Made by a program: the position numbers and the translations under genes | Shown: piece after piece, positions 1 to 8,367 of the stretch | Numbering within the stretch: position 1 is the stretch's first letter | Layout of the letters: each line of letters starts with the position of its first letter | Notes under the pieces: generated by a model | Seen by the model: only the letters and a program-made list of their open reading frames with translations | What the model was told of the DNA's origin: nothing | Databases searched by the model: none | Assembly (NCBI RefSeq): GCF_006861795.1 | Contig: NZ_VDGH01000009.1 | Coordinates: 124,001 to 188,000, forward strand | Length of the DNA stretch: 64,000 nucleotides | Direction: 5' to 3' | Source: Psychrobacillus lasiicapitis | Lineage (GTDB): Bacteria > Bacillota > Bacilli > Bacillales_A > Planococcaceae

Positions 1-312
1 TGGAAATGCAAGATTATCAGCCAGTAATTTTACTTCAGGAGGTAATTGATGAAAGAATCGGCTAATCTTGATAACAAGACCAGAACAATTTAAGTCGTGC
101 ATTTGTTTTATTAGCTCGCAGAACTTCTCTGTGTCATCCTTAAAAGCATATCCCGTTGAAAGGAGAAGATGATTTTCGGCTAAAAAGTTAATCACGTCAG
201 GTGTATCAGATATATTTACAGATTGTACATTTCTTGTTAGACCGCGGTGGCCTGCAAGTACAATACCTTCTTTCATGCCTTCCAATATAAATAAGTCATT
301 TATGGTTTTCAT
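1..312 (-). CDS. PucR-family transcriptional regulator, N-terminal part (cut by window edge)
   Basis: Reading leftwards from ATG at 312 gives 104 uninterrupted codons running off the window start. The sequence has the PucR N-terminal domain pattern: a Gly-rich turn (AGHRGLTRNVQSV), then SDTPDVINFL and ENHLLLSTGYAFKDD, matching the family's 'W-hVsElpd...gELLLTTG' signature. PucR proteins are activators of purine and ureide degradation; the DNA-binding C-terminal helix-turn-helix would lie outside the window. An AGAGAGGG ribosome site precedes the ATG. It is divergent from the permease and ureide genes, so it is probably their regulator, sensing a purine or ureide intermediate (inference from family and position). 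Confidence 0.85.
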   Translation of the reverse strand, partial: MKTINDLFILEGMKEGIVLAGHRGLTRNVQSVNISDTPDVINFLAENHLLLSTGYAFKDDTEKFCELIKQMHDLNCSGLVIKISRFFHQLPPEVKLLADNLAFP

Positions 313-550
313 GCGAATACCCTCTCTACTAAAGTTTCCATAAGAAATATTACTCTAGTTCCTATACTATCCATTTTACGTTAAAAGTAAACAAAAATCA
401 AAGCTCAAATTGGTCATAGTAAACAATGACAATTTCAAACAATAGCTGTAGACTAGAATAGATAAAGGCTAAAAACTAGGGAATACTAAATTGGTCATAC
501 ATCCAGTACAGATGCATTAGTAGTTATAATTCTACGGAGCATTAAGACTG
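313..550. promoter_or_regulatory. Divergent regulator/permease control region with a 12-bp direct repeat
   Basis: This AT-rich region separates the PucR-type gene from the permease. The 12-mer AAATTGGTCATA occurs twice in the same orientation, at 408-419 and 488-499, 80 bases apart. Spaced repeats in a divergent intergenic region are what an operator for the adjacent regulator would look like, but no binding-site consensus was tested. No clear promoter hexamers were assigned. Confidence 0.4.
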
Positions 551-1927
551 TTGTTATTCATAAAAAGAAAGGTGATTGTTATTAACGAATTATTAAAATC
601 AAGCAACTGGATTTCGGGCTTACAGTGGCTCTTTTTTATTTTTACGAACATTGTTGTCATACCGATCACTGTCGGAGCGGCTTTTGAACTTTCCCCTGGC
701 ACAATTGTCAATATGCTTCAGCTTTCCTTTATCGTGACAGGATTGGCATGTATCGTGCAAGCGTTTTTGGGGCATAAAAGAGCCATTATGGAAGGGCAAT
801 CGGGCCTATGGTGGGGTGTAATTTTAACGCTATGTAGTACAGCTGCGGCACAAGGGATGCCATTACCTATTTTAGGGGGCAGTTTAACCGTTGGAATTAT
901 CATTACCTCAATTTTGACTTTTTTGATTGGTGTAACAGGGCTAGGACCTCGTCTGGCCAATTTATTTAAACCTGCCGTAATGGGTGTGTTTATGTTTTTG
1001 TTCGGTTGTCAATTAATTGGAATCTTTTTAAAGGGAATGCTAGGCATTCCATTTGGTAACCAGGCAGCGGGTGCTCATATCGACGTATCCATTTCTTTAT
1101 TATCGATCATAGTTGCGATTATTGTAATCGTGATTAGTGTAAAGGCACCTTTAAGTGTACGACGCTATGGTCTACTTATCGGAATTATCGGTGGTTGGAT
1201 TGTTTATGCGCTTATTTTTAAGCCAGAAAGTCCTGTCAGTGAAGCCACATCGTTTGGCCTTGAGCTATTTCCACTAGGAAAGCCTGCATGGGATATCGGA
1301 ATTATCATGACGACTGTTATCGCCGGATTATTAAACTCTGCAAATACGATAGGCGCACTAAAGGGAACGGAAAGTATGTATAAGGTGGAAACGACTAAAT
1401 CTGAATACAGAGCTTCCTTTACGATTACAGGTATTTTTACGCTTATCGCCGGATTTTTTGGGCTAGTTCCAAATTCACCTTACGTATCTTCGATCGGCTT
1501 CTTAAGTCAGACGGGAATTATAAAAAGAATTCCTTTTGTTCTTGGTGGATTAATGTTTCTTGTAATGGGTCTAATACCGCCAATCGGTCACTTTTTCTCA
1601 CAGCTTCCATTAAGTATTGGTAGTGCAGCATTATTTGTTTCTTATTTGCTTCTTTTAAATTCTTCCTTGAATTTCTTCAAACAGGTTGAATTCAATACGG
1701 TAAATGTCTATCGTTCGGCTGTTCCGTTGTTTGTAGGAGTTGTAATTATGACCCTTCCTGCATCTTATTTTGTTACTATTCCAAGTGTAATCCGTCCAGT
1801 TCTTAGCAGTGGATTGCTAGTGGGAATCATCCTAGCTCTACTATTAGAGAACTTGTTTAAATGGGATAATTACGGGAATGAAGATAATGGCAAGCAAAAG
1901 GATACAACAAGTCCGGTTAATGATTAA
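551..1927 (+). CDS. NCS2-family uracil/purine/ureide permease (YbbY-like)
   Basis: Polytopic membrane protein of about 450 residues with roughly 12-14 hydrophobic segments. It has the NCS2 (nucleobase:cation symporter-2) layout, including the early GQSGLWWG segment, which resembles the substrate-site region of this family, and a mid-protein segment around NSANTIGALKGTESMY. Its position at the head of an allantoate-degradation cluster parallels E. coli YbbY, so import of a purine or ureide is likely; the exact substrate cannot be read from sequence. The start is uncertain. The longest frame begins at TTG 551, but the AAGGTG around 569-574 looks like a ribosome site for a start a few codons later, near the segment VIVINELL. 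Confidence 0.75.
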   Translation: MLFIKRKVIVINELLKSSNWISGLQWLFFIFTNIVVIPITVGAAFELSPGTIVNMLQLSFIVTGLACIVQAFLGHKRAIMEGQSGLWWGVILTLCSTAAAQGMPLPILGGSLTVGIIITSILTFLIGVTGLGPRLANLFKPAVMGVFMFLFGCQLIGIFLKGMLGIPFGNQAAGAHIDVSISLLSIIVAIIVIVISVKAPLSVRRYGLLIGIIGGWIVYALIFKPESPVSEATSFGLELFPLGKPAWDIGIIMTTVIAGLLNSANTIGALKGTESMYKVETTKSEYRASFTITGIFTLIAGFFGLVPNSPYVSSIGFLSQTGIIKRIPFVLGGLMFLVMGLIPPIGHFFSQLPLSIGSAALFVSYLLLLNSSLNFFKQVEFNTVNVYRSAVPLFVGVVIMTLPASYFVTIPSVIRPVLSSGLLVGIILALLLENLFKWDNYGNEDNGKQKDTTSPVND

Positions 1928-2186
1928 ACCGCTCCAAAGTAAATGACGAGAACAGGAATTTGGCAAGAAAAGTGAGATATCATAAATGGATAAATAAAAT
2001 ATAGAAATTTGTCCATTTATGCTAAAGACTATTTTTGTGGCAATGATTACAATGGAGAGTGTAGCGAAAGACAATAAGTTGATGAAAGACAATTCAGTGC
2101 ATACTATCCGCAAGTATTACAAACAATAGAAGCGTTACCAAAACAATTATAGAAATTACATAGCGCAGAGAAGGATGGTGAAATAG

Positions 2187-3446
2187 GTGGACGATATGAA
2201 AGACATTATACAAAAGCTTGACAATTTAGCTGAAGAAACAGCTGGCAAGCTTGAATGGTTAGCCGAATTCGGAAAAGATCCAGAAGGCGGAGTTTCTCGT
2301 TTACTTTATACAAATGAGTGGGTTGAAGGTCAACATGCATTAAAAGAATGGATGGAGAACGAAGGCCTGGAAGCTCGATTTGATGATATTGGGAATTTAT
2401 ACGGGACTTTAACAGGAAAAAACACAAACGAAACTGTTTTGACTGGTTCACATGTGGATACTGTAAAAAATGGCGGCCGTTTTGACGGTGCATATGGAAT
2501 AGTTGCGGGAATTATTGCATTGAAATATTTGAAAAAACATTTTGGTCAACCACTAAGAAATATCGAAGTTGTTTCGATGGCTGAGGAAGAAGGAAGTCGT
2601 TTTCCGTATGCCTTCTGGGGTTCTAAAAATATAGTCGGATTAGCAAAAAGAGAAGATGTAAAAGATATCACAGATTTTGATGGTATTCCTTTTGTGGAAG
2701 CGATGTCAAAAGCTGGATTTAAATTTAAAGCGGATGATACTGCAAAGCGTGAAGATCTCAAAGCATTTGTAGAAATTCATGTGGAACAAGGTAGCGTTCT
2801 GGAAACGGAACAAATTCCAGTAGCGGTTGTCTACAGCATTGTGGGACAAAGACGTTTCACTGTTGAAATTACAGGAGAAGCAAATCACGCAGGCACGACG
2901 CCGATGGGCTACCGAAAAGATACAGTTTATGCGGCTAGCCAAATGATATTTGAACTTATTTCGATGGCTAGAGAAGAAGGAGATCCACTTGTTGCAACAG
3001 TCGGCAAGATTGAAGCGGAGCCGAACATTGTAAACGTTGTTCCTGGAAAAGCGATTTTCACGATAGATGTTCGTCATACAAATAAAGAAATATTGGTGAA
3101 CTTCACAGAAAAGATGACTGAAAGAATGAAAGAAATTTCAAAAGAACATGGTGTTGAAACAGTTATTGATATGTGGATGGATGCAGATCCAGTTCCAATG
3201 GATGCAACCATTGTTCAACTGATTGAAAACCAATTTAAACAAAATGGTTTAAATTATAAATTAATGCACAGTGGTGCGGGACATGATTCTCAAATCTTTG
3301 CTCCAGTTGTACCAACAGCTATGCTGTTTGTTCCAAGTTTAAAAGGGATCAGCCATAATCCGGCTGAGTTTACAGAACCAGCAGATTTAGCAGAAGGTGT
3401 AAAAGCACTTATTGGTGCACTTTATGAATTGGGTTATAAAGAATAA
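2187..3446 (+). CDS. allC: Allantoate amidohydrolase (M20 family)
   Basis: Hydrolyses allantoate to ureidoglycine, CO2 and ammonia (EC 3.5.3.9) in the cytosol. The 419-residue protein carries the M20 amidase/carbamoylase metal ligands: H89 and D91 in GSHVDTV, D100 in GGRFDGAYG, the AEEEGSRF segment at 132-139 and H198 in VEIHVEQG; a late HNPAEF supplies the last histidine. Length matches E. coli AllC. GTG 2187 and ATG 2196 are both possible starts; AAGGATGG (2171-2178) suits the GTG and GGTGG (2186-2190) suits the ATG. It is first in a same-strand run of ureide genes. A second, more distant paralogue lies at 11749-12993. Confidence 0.9.
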   Translation: MDDMKDIIQKLDNLAEETAGKLEWLAEFGKDPEGGVSRLLYTNEWVEGQHALKEWMENEGLEARFDDIGNLYGTLTGKNTNETVLTGSHVDTVKNGGRFDGAYGIVAGIIALKYLKKHFGQPLRNIEVVSMAEEEGSRFPYAFWGSKNIVGLAKREDVKDITDFDGIPFVEAMSKAGFKFKADDTAKREDLKAFVEIHVEQGSVLETEQIPVAVVYSIVGQRRFTVEITGEANHAGTTPMGYRKDTVYAASQMIFELISMAREEGDPLVATVGKIEAEPNIVNVVPGKAIFTIDVRHTNKEILVNFTEKMTERMKEISKEHGVETVIDMWMDADPVPMDATIVQLIENQFKQNGLNYKLMHSGAGHDSQIFAPVVPTAMLFVPSLKGISHNPAEFTEPADLAEGVKALIGALYELGYKE

Positions 3447-3501
3447 CACTGTGAATTTAATATACAGATAAAAATATAAGCAAACAGAGGAGAATGTAAT
3501 A

Positions 3502-4266
3502 ATGGGTTATCCAAAGGATTTACTTTCAAGCAGATCAATTATTAAACCAGGTCAATATGCGCTTATCGCTCCAGAGGGATTAGTAAATAATGTTATCCCT
3601 GGATTTGAAAATTGCAGAATTTCCATCTTAGGTTCACCAAAACTTGGTGCTAGCTTTGTTGACTACGTAGTAACAATGCACGAAGGCGGAAAGAATAGCA
3701 AAGGTTACTGCGGTGAAGAAGATGTACAATGCTTTGTTTATGTTCTTAGCGGAAAAGTGAAAGCAAAAGCGGATGACCAAGAGTTCATTCTAGAAGAAAG
3801 TGGCTATTTATATTGCCCACCAGGCGTAACAATGTATTTGGAAAACATGGAATCAGGAGATTCTCGTCTATTCCTATACAAACAAAAACACAACCCACTA
3901 GAAGGACAGAAGCCTTGGGTTGTTTCAGGTCATGCGAATGAGATTGAGTATATGGATTATGATGATATGCACAACGTACATCTTAAAGATCTTTTACCAT
4001 TAGATCTTGCTTTTGATATGAATTTCCACATTCTTTCATTTGACCCGGCAGCTAGCCACCCATTTGTTGAAACACATTACCAAGGACATGGTGCTTACCT
4101 ATTATCTGGTGAGGGTATGTATAACCTAGATAATGAATGGATTCCAGTCAAAAAAGATGATTACATCTTTATGGCTCCATATGTGCATCAAGCAGCGTAT
4201 GCAGTTGGTAGAGAGCCATTAACATACGTTTATTCTAAAGATTGCAATCGGGATGCATCATTATAA
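3502..4266 (+). CDS. allE: (S)-ureidoglycine aminohydrolase (bicupin)
   Basis: Converts (S)-ureidoglycine to (S)-ureidoglycolate and ammonia (EC 3.5.3.26). The protein is 254 residues, close to E. coli AllE/YlbA, with two cupin halves. The C-terminal cupin has the metal-ligand set E190, H192 and H196 in VETHYQGHG and Q230 in YVHQAAY, as expected for the Mn(II) site of this family. The N-terminal cupin (about 50-125) shows a degenerate motif. A ribosome site (AGAGGAGAA) precedes ATG 3502. It lies between allC and allD, in pathway order, so stereospecific deamination feeds the dehydrogenases that follow. Confidence 0.92.
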   Translation: MGYPKDLLSSRSIIKPGQYALIAPEGLVNNVIPGFENCRISILGSPKLGASFVDYVVTMHEGGKNSKGYCGEEDVQCFVYVLSGKVKAKADDQEFILEESGYLYCPPGVTMYLENMESGDSRLFLYKQKHNPLEGQKPWVVSGHANEIEYMDYDDMHNVHLKDLLPLDLAFDMNFHILSFDPAASHPFVETHYQGHGAYLLSGEGMYNLDNEWIPVKKDDYIFMAPYVHQAAYAVGREPLTYVYSKDCNRDASL

Positions 4267-4290
4267 TACATTAAAAAAAGAGGTGTCACG

Positions 4291-5340
4291 ATGAGATTGA
4301 AAAGCGAAGACTTAAAAAGTCTAATCAAAACAAAGCTTCACAAGGCCGGTCTAAACGAAGAGCATGCTGATGTCGCGGCAGACGTATTAACGTTTGCCGA
4401 CGCAAGAGGCATTCACTCCCACGGTGCTGTTCGCGTGGAGTATTATGCAGAACGAATTGCAAAGGGCGGGATCAATACGAACCCAGACTTTAAATTCGAG
4501 AAAACAGGCCCTGCATCTGGCGTATTTCATGGTGATGGCGGTAATGGCCATATAGCTGCGAAATTAGCCATGGATGAGGCAATCAAAATGGCTAAAGAAA
4601 GTGGCGTTGCCATTATTGGTGTGAGAGATATCTCTCATAGCGGTGCAATTTCCTATTTCACTGAACAAGCTGCAAGTGAAGGTCTAATTGGTATTTCTAT
4701 GTGTCAATCTGATCCTATGGTTGTTCCTTTTGGCGGAGCTGAGCCTTATTACGGGACTAATCCAATCGCTTTTGCTGCACCGAGCAGTGATGGCAGAATG
4801 ATTACATTAGATATGGCAACTACTGTCCAAGCTTGGGGGAAAATTCTTCATGCTCGTTCCAAAAAAGAATCTATTCCTGATACATGGGCAGTTGACAGCA
4901 ATGGGGAACCAACAACAGATCCTTTAAATGTAAATGCATTATTACCGATTGCAGGTCCAAAGGGATATGGTCTTGCGATGATGGTCGATGTATTATCTGG
5001 GATTCTTCTTGGACTTCCATTCGGTAACAAAGTTTCTTCTATGTACGAAGATTTATCTGAATATCGAAAATTAGGTCAGCTTCATATTGTTATCAACCCA
5101 GCATTCTTTACTGGGATAGCTAATTTTAAAAATAGCATTACCGAAACAATGAGTGATTTAAACCAAATCAAACCTGCACCTGGCTTCTCAAAAGTCCTTT
5201 ATCCTGGTCAAAATAATGATATTGTCATTGAGGATTATAAGGAAAATGGTATTGAAATTGTGGAAGACATTTATGAGTATTTAAAATCAGATGTTATCCA
5301 TAATAATCAATATGATCATAAAAACCCATTTGCAGAATAA
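4291..5340 (+). CDS. allD: Ureidoglycolate dehydrogenase, copy 1
   Basis: NAD-dependent oxidation of (S)-ureidoglycolate to oxalurate (EC 1.1.1.350), malate/L-sulfolactate dehydrogenase superfamily. At 349 residues it equals E. coli AllD in length and shares blocks such as ADARGIHSHGAVRVEYYAER, HSGAISYF, CQSDPMVVPFGGAEPYYGTN, MATTVQAWGK and the C-terminal NPFAE end. The His-Ser-His segment of ARGIHSHG and the HSGA block are active-site regions in this fold. ATG 4291 has an AAAGAGGTG ribosome site. It is followed 51 bases later by a full-length paralogue, so one copy may be redundant or shifted in substrate. Confidence 0.9.
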   Translation: MRLKSEDLKSLIKTKLHKAGLNEEHADVAADVLTFADARGIHSHGAVRVEYYAERIAKGGINTNPDFKFEKTGPASGVFHGDGGNGHIAAKLAMDEAIKMAKESGVAIIGVRDISHSGAISYFTEQAASEGLIGISMCQSDPMVVPFGGAEPYYGTNPIAFAAPSSDGRMITLDMATTVQAWGKILHARSKKESIPDTWAVDSNGEPTTDPLNVNALLPIAGPKGYGLAMMVDVLSGILLGLPFGNKVSSMYEDLSEYRKLGQLHIVINPAFFTGIANFKNSITETMSDLNQIKPAPGFSKVLYPGQNNDIVIEDYKENGIEIVEDIYEYLKSDVIHNNQYDHKNPFAE

Positions 5341-5391
5341 TTTATGATTCGAATATAGATAATCGGTTGAAAAATAGGAGGGACGAGTGGA

Positions 5392-6441
5392 ATGAGATTA
5401 AGTAGCGAGCAATTGAATGAGTTGATTACTACAAAGCTGCATAAGGCAGGATTAACTGAGGATCATGCGCGTGGTGTTGCTGACGTTCTAGTCCATGCAG
5501 ATGCTAGAGGAGTCCATTCTCATGGAGCAATGAGAGTGGAGTATTATGCTGAAAGAATTGCTAAAGGCGGAATTAATGCAAATCCCGATTTCAAATTTGA
5601 AAAAACTGGTCCTGCAACAGCTGTCTTTGATGGTGATAATGGAGCAGGGCATGTTGCAGCTAAGTTAGCAATGGACGAAGCGATTCAAATAGCAAAAGAA
5701 AACGGTGTAGCTGTTGTTGGTGTAAGAAGAATCAGTCATAGTGGGGCGCTTTCTTACTTTGTTCAACAAGCTGCGAACGAGAACTTGATTGGTATTTCTG
5801 TTTGTCAATCGGATCCGATGGTCGTTCCTTTTGGTGGATCGGAGCCTTATTATGGAACAAATCCTATTGCTTTTGCAGCACCAGGCAAAAACGGGCAGAA
5901 CATTACATTTGATATGGCGACTACCGTTCAAGCATGGGGGAAAATTCTTCACGCTCGTTCCAAAAACGACTCCATTCCTGACACATGGGCGGTTGATGTT
6001 GATGGAAACCCTACAACCGATCCATTTAAGGTAAATGCTTTAGTACCAATTGCTGGGCCAAAGGGTTACGGTCTCATGATGATGGTAGACGTTTTATCTG
6101 GAATACTTCTTGGACTTCCATTTGGAAACAAAGTATCATCCATGTACCATGATCTTACCGAGCATCGAAATCTTGGCCAACTTCACATTGTGATAAATCC
6201 GGAATATTTCACAGCGTTGAATCTATTCCAGGAAAGCATCGCGACAACCATGCAAGACCTGAATAACATTAAACCGGCTCCTGGTTTTGATCATGTTTCT
6301 TACCCTGGACAAAGAAGTGCTGAAAGGGAAAAGAAATACGAAGAAAACGGAATCGAAATTGTTGATCATATTTATGAGTATTTAGTTTCAGAAGTAGTTC
6401 ACAACAATGCTTATGATAACAAAAGCCCTTTTGCTAAGTAA
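5392..6441 (+). CDS. allD: Ureidoglycolate dehydrogenase, copy 2 (tandem paralogue)
   Basis: Second full-length AllD, also 349 residues and collinear with copy 1 along its whole length, with every conserved block intact (ARGVHSHGAMRVEYY, HSGALSYF, DPMVVPFGGSEPYYG, NPIAFAAP, MATTVQAWGK). Differences concentrate in surface positions and in the C-terminal third. Both copies look functional: neither has a frameshift nor lost motif residues. The start ATG 5392 has an AGGAGGGACG ribosome site. A hairpin follows the stop, so copy 2 closes the first half of the operon. Whether it prefers ureidoglycolate or a related 2-hydroxy acid is unknown. Confidence 0.88.
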   Translation: MRLSSEQLNELITTKLHKAGLTEDHARGVADVLVHADARGVHSHGAMRVEYYAERIAKGGINANPDFKFEKTGPATAVFDGDNGAGHVAAKLAMDEAIQIAKENGVAVVGVRRISHSGALSYFVQQAANENLIGISVCQSDPMVVPFGGSEPYYGTNPIAFAAPGKNGQNITFDMATTVQAWGKILHARSKNDSIPDTWAVDVDGNPTTDPFKVNALVPIAGPKGYGLMMMVDVLSGILLGLPFGNKVSSMYHDLTEHRNLGQLHIVINPEYFTALNLFQESIATTMQDLNNIKPAPGFDHVSYPGQRSAEREKKYEENGIEIVDHIYEYLVSEVVHNNAYDNKSPFAK

Positions 6442-6449
6442 AAGATAAA

Positions 6450-6476
6450 GGGTGGTCAACTGTGACCACCCCATTT
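6450..6476 (+). terminator. Hairpin terminator or attenuator after allD2
   Basis: A perfect 9-bp stem GGGTGGTCA / TGACCACCC with a 4-base loop (ACTG) is followed by CATTTT. The T-run is weak, so partial read-through into allF is plausible. Confidence 0.6.
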
Positions 6477-6552
6477 TCTGTGCTTATTTTACTCGGGCAT
6501 ATTCGGTTTACAGATTTTAAGTAAAAATAATAATAAAGAGGTGCATTCAAAC

Positions 6553-8298
6553 ATGCTTTATACAATTGTTAAACAGAATTCTTATCAGGATTCAGTTAAT
6601 TTAATGCTTCTTACAAATAAAATATCTACAATGGAAGGCATTAACAAAGTTCAAATTATGATGGGAACTCCAGCCAATAAAGATATTTTAAAGGCAGCTG
6701 GACTATACACAGATGAACTTGAAGGTGCTGCATCTAATGATATGTGTATCGTTGTTGATACTGACTCAGAAGAGAAAATCCAAGAAGTTCTTGATGAAAC
6801 AGACAACTATTTAAATAACCAAGCAATCGCAAGCGGTAAGGAAGCTTTCGAAACTGTTCGTTCTTGGGATAAAGCAACAAATGCATTACCAGGTGCAAAT
6901 CTAGCGATTATTTCTACGCCAGGTCAATATGCAGCTGAAGAAGCTGAAAAAGCACTTGATAGAGATATGCACGTTCTTATTTTCAGTGATAACGTAACAG
7001 TGGAAGATGAACGTCGTATTAAAGAAAAAGCACATGAAAAAGGTCTTCTTGTAATGGGACCTGACTGTGGTACAGCAGTAGTTTCTGGCGTGCCTCTTGC
7101 ATTCGCAAACGTTATGAAAACTGGTAAAATTGGTGTAATTGGAGCTTCTGGTACAGGTATTCAAGAAGTTACAACTGAAATTGATCGTTTAGGTGCTGGA
7201 GTTAGTCATGCAATCGGTACTGGTGGTCGTGACCTAAATGATAAAATCGGTGCGATTACAATGTTAGATGGTATTAAAGCATTAGCACAACATAGCCAAA
7301 CAGAAGTCATTACATTAATTTCAAAACCACCTGCAAAAGAAGTACGTGACGAGGTTGTTCAATTACTTCAAAGCATTTCTAAACCAGTGGTTGCGATTTT
7401 CCTTGGTGAAGAACCACATAACCACGAAGGTAATGTGTATTATGCTAACACACTTGAAGAAACAGCTGCGATTGCTGTGGATCTTGCAAAAGGTAACCCA
7501 ATTAAGTCAAATTACAACAGCTTACAAGATGAAGTACCTGCTGTAAACTTAAAACCAGAGCAAAAAACAATCAAAGGTCTATACTCAGGTGGTACATTAG
7601 GTTACGAAGCAGCTACTTTAATTAGTAGTGGTCTTAATTATGATAATAGTGGTGCTCACGAGGAAGGATACCTTCTAAATGCAAATGGATTTGAAGTAAT
7701 CGACCTTGGTGATGACATTTATACACAAGGTAAACCACACCCAATGATCGACCCAGATACAAGAATTCAATACTTCCAAAAAGCAGCACAAGATGAGTCA
7801 ACTGCAATTATCCTATTTGACCTAGTTCTTGGATATGGTTCTCATGAAGATATGGCGGGCGCACTTATCCCTGGTATCGAAAAAATTCAAAAAGATGCAC
7901 AAGCAAAAGGTAAAGAAATTTACTTCGTAGCATCTGTATGTGGTACTGACCAGGATCCACAAGGCATTGACGAGCAAAAAGCGAAATTAGAAAAAGCTGG
8001 AGTTATTTTACGTGATAGCAATAACCAAGCGGTTCTTACTGCATTAGCTATGCTTGATATTCAAATCGAAGAAGTACAAAAAGAAGTAGTTCCTGCAAAA
8101 GAAACTGCACCTGTTGAAATTACTGTTTCAGAAGCTATCCAAAAACTATTAACTGAAAAACCAAACGTTGTTAACGTTGGATTAAAGAAATTTACAGAAG
8201 CGATTACTGCTAATGGTGGAAGAGTTGTTCAGTATGACTGGCGTCCAGTTGCTGGCGGTAACGCAAGACTACGTAAAGTTTTAAGCGTACTTCGTTAA
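6553..8298 (+). CDS. allF: Oxamate carbamoyltransferase subunit AllF (FdrA)
   Basis: With AllG and AllH this forms the oxamic transcarbamylase that splits oxalurate with phosphate into oxamate and carbamoyl phosphate (established for E. coli AllFGH). It resembles E. coli FdrA over its length: start pattern KQNSYQDSVNLM, MGTPANK, the acyl-CoA-synthetase-like Rossmann block LVMGPDCGT, GVIGASGTGIQE, GGRDL, and the C-terminal YDWRPVAGGN. Start chosen at ATG 6553, with AAAGAGGTG upstream; an in-frame GTG at 6541 is less likely. Gives 581 residues, slightly longer than E. coli FdrA owing to an insertion before the last domain (about 510-540). Confidence 0.9.
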   Translation: MLYTIVKQNSYQDSVNLMLLTNKISTMEGINKVQIMMGTPANKDILKAAGLYTDELEGAASNDMCIVVDTDSEEKIQEVLDETDNYLNNQAIASGKEAFETVRSWDKATNALPGANLAIISTPGQYAAEEAEKALDRDMHVLIFSDNVTVEDERRIKEKAHEKGLLVMGPDCGTAVVSGVPLAFANVMKTGKIGVIGASGTGIQEVTTEIDRLGAGVSHAIGTGGRDLNDKIGAITMLDGIKALAQHSQTEVITLISKPPAKEVRDEVVQLLQSISKPVVAIFLGEEPHNHEGNVYYANTLEETAAIAVDLAKGNPIKSNYNSLQDEVPAVNLKPEQKTIKGLYSGGTLGYEAATLISSGLNYDNSGAHEEGYLLNANGFEVIDLGDDIYTQGKPHPMIDPDTRIQYFQKAAQDESTAIILFDLVLGYGSHEDMAGALIPGIEKIQKDAQAKGKEIYFVASVCGTDQDPQGIDEQKAKLEKAGVILRDSNNQAVLTALAMLDIQIEEVQKEVVPAKETAPVEITVSEAIQKLLTEKPNVVNVGLKKFTEAITANGGRVVQYDWRPVAGGNARLRKVLSVLR

Positions 8299-8367
8299 TC
8301 AATAGAATTTATACAAAATTTAGGTCATCCAATTATAAGACCAATGAATTTTCGGGAGGAAAGCATA

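Noticed and set aside
2706-3077. Minus-strand ORF of 123 codons inside allC
   Set aside because: Shadow of a well-supported gene; no ribosome site and Cys/Arg-rich junk composition.
5789-6034. Plus-strand ORF of 81 codons inside allD2
   Set aside because: Overlaps the conserved dehydrogenase in another frame.
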